A program made the translations under genes and the position numbers. Shown here one piece after another: positions 2,661-5,548 of a DNA stretch of 5,548 bases. Position 1 is the first letter of the stretch. The number at the start of each line of letters is the position of its first letter. Below the pieces are notes generated by a model, which saw only the letters and a list, made by a program, of their open reading frames with translations, ran no database searches and was not told the DNA's origin. The stretch spans positions 1 through 5,548 of the forward strand of contig JAZPZL010000095.1 in the NCBI GenBank assembly GCA_045544655.1. Direction: 5' to 3'. The DNA is from RGIG5579 sp045544655 (GTDB lineage: Bacteria; Bacillota; Clostridia; Oscillospirales; SIG627).

Positions 2661-5548
2661 ATGATGAAAAAGTTTCTGTCAAAAACGCTTGTTCTCTTGC
2701 TTGCTTTTTTGATGGTATTTTCCTGCTTCGGAACGGCTGCATTTGCGGCTGAAAACGAGGCTGAGTCTGCGCCCGAACAGAGCGAGACCAAAAAGGAAAA
2801 CGCCTCTAAGCTGGCAGAGATCGAGGAGCTTCTGAACTCCAATACTTACGAGGAGTACAGACTGATCTACAAGGATGCCCCCAACGGCGAAGGAGAGATC
2901 GTCCTTTCCGGCAAGGACTATGACAAGGAGTCCACCACCGCAAAGGTATTCGTTGATAAGTACCTGGGCGATGAAGAGGTTGTCCTCGTGTCTGAGACCG
3001 GTGACGTGACCTGGAAGTTCAACGCTGAGAAGACGGGCAATTATCACATTGCCATTACCTACGCTCCCGTCGTAGAGTACGATGCAGACGGGGACGGTAA
3101 GATCGACGACAGCGATGACAGCCTTGATCTGGTTAGTAACACCGCTACCATCAAGCGCGCCCTTTTGCTGGACGGTTCTTACCCCTTCAAGCAGTCCCGT
3201 TATATTGAGCTTCCCCGTGTATGGGAGGACGTAATGGGCGGCGAAGGCTCTAATGACCGTGGCTTCATATTGGATAACGACGGTAACGAAATCAAGCCCA
3301 AGAAGCTTGAAGCTCCCGAGTGGCGCACCGTTACCTGTAACGACTCCACCGGCTACATCGTTGATCCCTTCCTTTATTATATAGAGGCAGGTGAGCACAC
3401 CCTGACCCTCGCTGAGGTTCAGGAGGTTTGTGCCGTGAAGGAGATCCGCATCTTTTACGAAGAGAGTGCTCCTTCCTATGAGGAGTATCTGAAGGCGAAC
3501 AAGGATAAGAGCGATAAGGCACAGGGCAAGGATCCCGTTGTCATCGACGCGGAGATTCCCCATCGTACTTCCTCCAATATTATATATCCCATCTACGACC
3601 GTTCTTCTGCGGCTACTCAGCCCCAGAGTGCGTACAACATCTTCCTGAACTCCATTGGCGGAGAAAAATGGCAGACCGCAGGTCAGTGGATCAACTGGGA
3701 CTTTGAGGTTCCTGAGGATGGCTTCTACACCATCAGCCCCCGTTTCCTCCAGTCCTTTGCAGAAGGTATGTACGTTACCCGTTCCTTGAAGATCGACGGC
3801 GCAGTTCCCTTTGCTGAAGCTGATACGCTCCGCTTCAAGTATAAGGACGATTGGCAGCTGCATCCCGTTACCGACGGCGAGATCGACGAAAAGACCGGGG
3901 AAGAGAGAGCGCTTCAGTTCTACCTGACCAAGGGTACGCATCAGCTTGAGATGTGCGTCGTGCTTGGTGATATGGCAGAGATTCTGAACACCGTTGAAAA
4001 TGCCCTTTCTACCATTAATGAATATTACCTGCAGATCCTGATGCTCACCGGCTCCGAGCCTGACGAGTACAGAGACTATCAGTTCAACCGTTTGATGCCC
4101 GAGGTTCTCAAGGGTATGGGCGAGCAGGCAAAGGTTCTCAGATCCGTATCCGCAGAGCTGGAGAAGATCAACGGAACCAAGGGTTCTGACTCCGTAACGC
4201 TGGACAACGTAGCAATGCTTCTGGAGAGAATGAGCGAGGATGAAGATCTGGTTGCTCCCAACTTCTCCGAGCTGAAGGACTACATCGGTAACCTGGGTAC
4301 CTGGATCATGACCTCCCGTAACCAGCCCCTGCAGTTTGACTACGTGGTAGTTGCTCCTGCCAAGGACGTTGCGGAAAAGGGCGCTGAAAAGTATATGAAG
4401 TCCAAGGACTTCGACGCTGCCGCAGGCTTCTGGTCTGCAATGGGTTACGAGCTTAAGCAGTTCATTATGAGCTGGATGAGTGACTACTCCAGCTACGGTG
4501 TGCGCACCGCAGAAGGCTCTGAGAACTTTGCTTCCATTGAAGTATGGACCACCTCCGGCCGTGACCAGTCCACCATTATGAGATCTCTGGTCAGTGACTC
4601 CTTCACTTCTCAGAAGAATATCGCAGTTGACCTGAAGCTGGTTGCCGCAGGCTCCCTGCTTCCCGCAACCCTTTCCGGTTCCGGTCCCGACGTCAATATG
4701 ACCTTGGGCTCTGTTACCATTATCAACTACGCGATCCGTTCCGCCGCGCTTCCCATCAACCCCGAAGGATACGTTGACAAGGAAGGCGACGACAAAGAGA
4801 CCCTGGAATTCAATGCAAAGTGCCGTGAGATCTTCTCCGATTACGAGCAGGTGATCTCCTGGTTCGATGAAGCGGCAACCGTTCCCTTGGAGCTGTACGG
4901 CGTAGCCTACGGTCTGCCTGAGACGGAAAGCTTCTCTATGCTGTTCTACCGCAGTGACATTCTGTTGCAGCTGGGTCTTGAAATTCCCGAAACCTGGGAA
5001 GACGTTTACAATATGCTTCCCACCCTCCAGACCAACAATCTGGACTTTGGCTACCACGAATCCTTGGCAGGACTTCTCATTATGCTGTATCAGCGCGGTG
5101 AGCAGCTCTACTCCAAGCCTGTAGAAGGCGACAAGGAAGGTCTTACCGGCGCAATGGCGATCAACCTCGATTCCAACGCGGCTCTGGAAACCTTCAAGGA
5201 AATGTGCGAGCTTTATACCATGTACGGCTTCCCCTACTCCTACAACTTTGCAAACCGTTTCCGTACCGGTGAAATGCCCATCGGCGTACAGGGCTACGCT
5301 ACTTACTCTCAGCTGACCATCTTCGCTCCCGAGCTTCGTGGTCTTTGGGGCTTCACCGTGCTTCCCGGTACCATCCGTACCAATGAGGACGGCACTACCT
5401 ACGTTGACCACACCGCCGATACCAACGTAACCGGCATCGTAATGATGAGCGATTGTGTTGAAGTGGAAGCTGCTTGGAAGTTCATGAAGTGGTGGGTTTC
5501 CGATGCAACTCAGTCTACTTACGGCCAGGAATATTATGCATTGCTGGG
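2661..5548 (+). CDS. Giant extracellular solute-binding protein of an ABC importer (3' end outside window)
   Basis: Secreted or membrane-anchored binding protein expected to hand a ligand, probably a carbohydrate, to ABC permeases. 962 codons are open to the window edge. Residues 1-29 form a signal peptide (MMKKF, hydrophobic core, then AFA before AENEAE); C22 in VFSC is a poor lipobox. Two beta-sandwich repeats follow at roughly 60-268 and 291-460, sharing RALLLDGSYPF (166-176) and RSLKIDGAVPF (374-384). The first contains an EF-hand-like loop, DADGDGKIDDSD (141-152). Residues about 460-620 look helical. From 626 (IEVWTTSGRDQ) the family 1-type binding domain begins, with GSGPDVNMTLG, YGLPETESFSMLFYRSDIL, IPETWEDVYNML and FMKWWVSD. 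Usual binding proteins have 400-550 residues, so this is about twice that. About 60-130 residues are probably missing. Codon use is strongly biased: TTA, CTA and TCA are absent in frame from 2682 to 5411. The substrate is unknown. Confidence 0.88.
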   Translation, partial: MMKKFLSKTLVLLLAFLMVFSCFGTAAFAAENEAESAPEQSETKKENASKLAEIEELLNSNTYEEYRLIYKDAPNGEGEIVLSGKDYDKESTTAKVFVDKYLGDEEVVLVSETGDVTWKFNAEKTGNYHIAITYAPVVEYDADGDGKIDDSDDSLDLVSNTATIKRALLLDGSYPFKQSRYIELPRVWEDVMGGEGSNDRGFILDNDGNEIKPKKLEAPEWRTVTCNDSTGYIVDPFLYYIEAGEHTLTLAEVQEVCAVKEIRIFYEESAPSYEEYLKANKDKSDKAQGKDPVVIDAEIPHRTSSNIIYPIYDRSSAATQPQSAYNIFLNSIGGEKWQTAGQWINWDFEVPEDGFYTISPRFLQSFAEGMYVTRSLKIDGAVPFAEADTLRFKYKDDWQLHPVTDGEIDEKTGEERALQFYLTKGTHQLEMCVVLGDMAEILNTVENALSTINEYYLQILMLTGSEPDEYRDYQFNRLMPEVLKGMGEQAKVLRSVSAELEKINGTKGSDSVTLDNVAMLLERMSEDEDLVAPNFSELKDYIGNLGTWIMTSRNQPLQFDYVVVAPAKDVAEKGAEKYMKSKDFDAAAGFWSAMGYELKQFIMSWMSDYSSYGVRTAEGSENFASIEVWTTSGRDQSTIMRSLVSDSFTSQKNIAVDLKLVAAGSLLPATLSGSGPDVNMTLGSVTIINYAIRSAALPINPEGYVDKEGDDKETLEFNAKCREIFSDYEQVISWFDEAATVPLELYGVAYGLPETESFSMLFYRSDILLQLGLEIPETWEDVYNMLPTLQTNNLDFGYHESLAGLLIMLYQRGEQLYSKPVEGDKEGLTGAMAINLDSNAALETFKEMCELYTMYGFPYSYNFANRFRTGEMPIGVQGYATYSQLTIFAPELRGLWGFTVLPGTIRTNEDGTTYVDHTADTNVTGIVMMSDCVEVEAAWKFMKWWVSDATQSTYGQEYYALL

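Noticed and set aside
2679..5411. Long open frame of 910 codons on the minus strand
   Set aside because: It is the exact codon-for-codon antisense of the binding-protein gene and is open only because that gene avoids TTA, CTA and TCA. It has no recognisable domain, and the plus-strand product has clear family motifs, promoter and ribosome binding site.

Overview
The window reads as a piece of an uncultivated Gram-positive, Clostridia-like chromosome. The grounds are strong AGGAGG-type ribosome binding sites, very AT-rich gaps with sigma-A-type promoters, a large extracellular sugar-type binding protein, and palindromic intergenic repeats of the sort common in gut Clostridia assemblies. The order or family cannot be fixed from this sequence.

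Layout. Bases 1-542 hold no credible gene. They are a patchwork of short palindromic repeats: two related hairpin copies facing each other at the outer ends (1-39 and 507-542), a 27-base direct repeat with a 90-base period, and a nested MITE-like block (187-451). Bases 543-731 carry a possible terminator and the promoter of a two-gene unit. That unit is rnhA (ribonuclease HI, 732-1166) followed after 2 bases by mnmA (tRNA 2-thiouridylase, 1169-2182). It ends at a strong intrinsic terminator (2256-2304).

Bases 2305-2660 are an AT-rich control region with two good promoters. The first (2402-2429) faces a terminator-like hairpin at 2521-2546, so it would make only a ~110-nt RNA unless read through. 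The second (2596-2624, extended -10) lies directly ahead of the last gene. That gene (2661 to the window end, 962 codons seen, 3' end missing) encodes a very large secreted or membrane-anchored ABC-type solute-binding protein. It has two N-terminal beta-sandwich repeats, a helical linker domain and a C-terminal extracellular solute-binding domain.

How the genes relate. rnhA and mnmA are housekeeping functions (RNA:DNA hybrid removal, wobble-uridine thiolation) sharing one promoter. The binding protein is an independent, probably highly expressed unit. It would deliver a ligand, likely a carbohydrate, to permeases that should be encoded beyond the right edge. I see no phage, CRISPR, toxin or defence system. 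The most unusual items are the binding protein's architecture, its EF-hand-like calcium loop, the promoter-terminator leader, and the repeat cluster.
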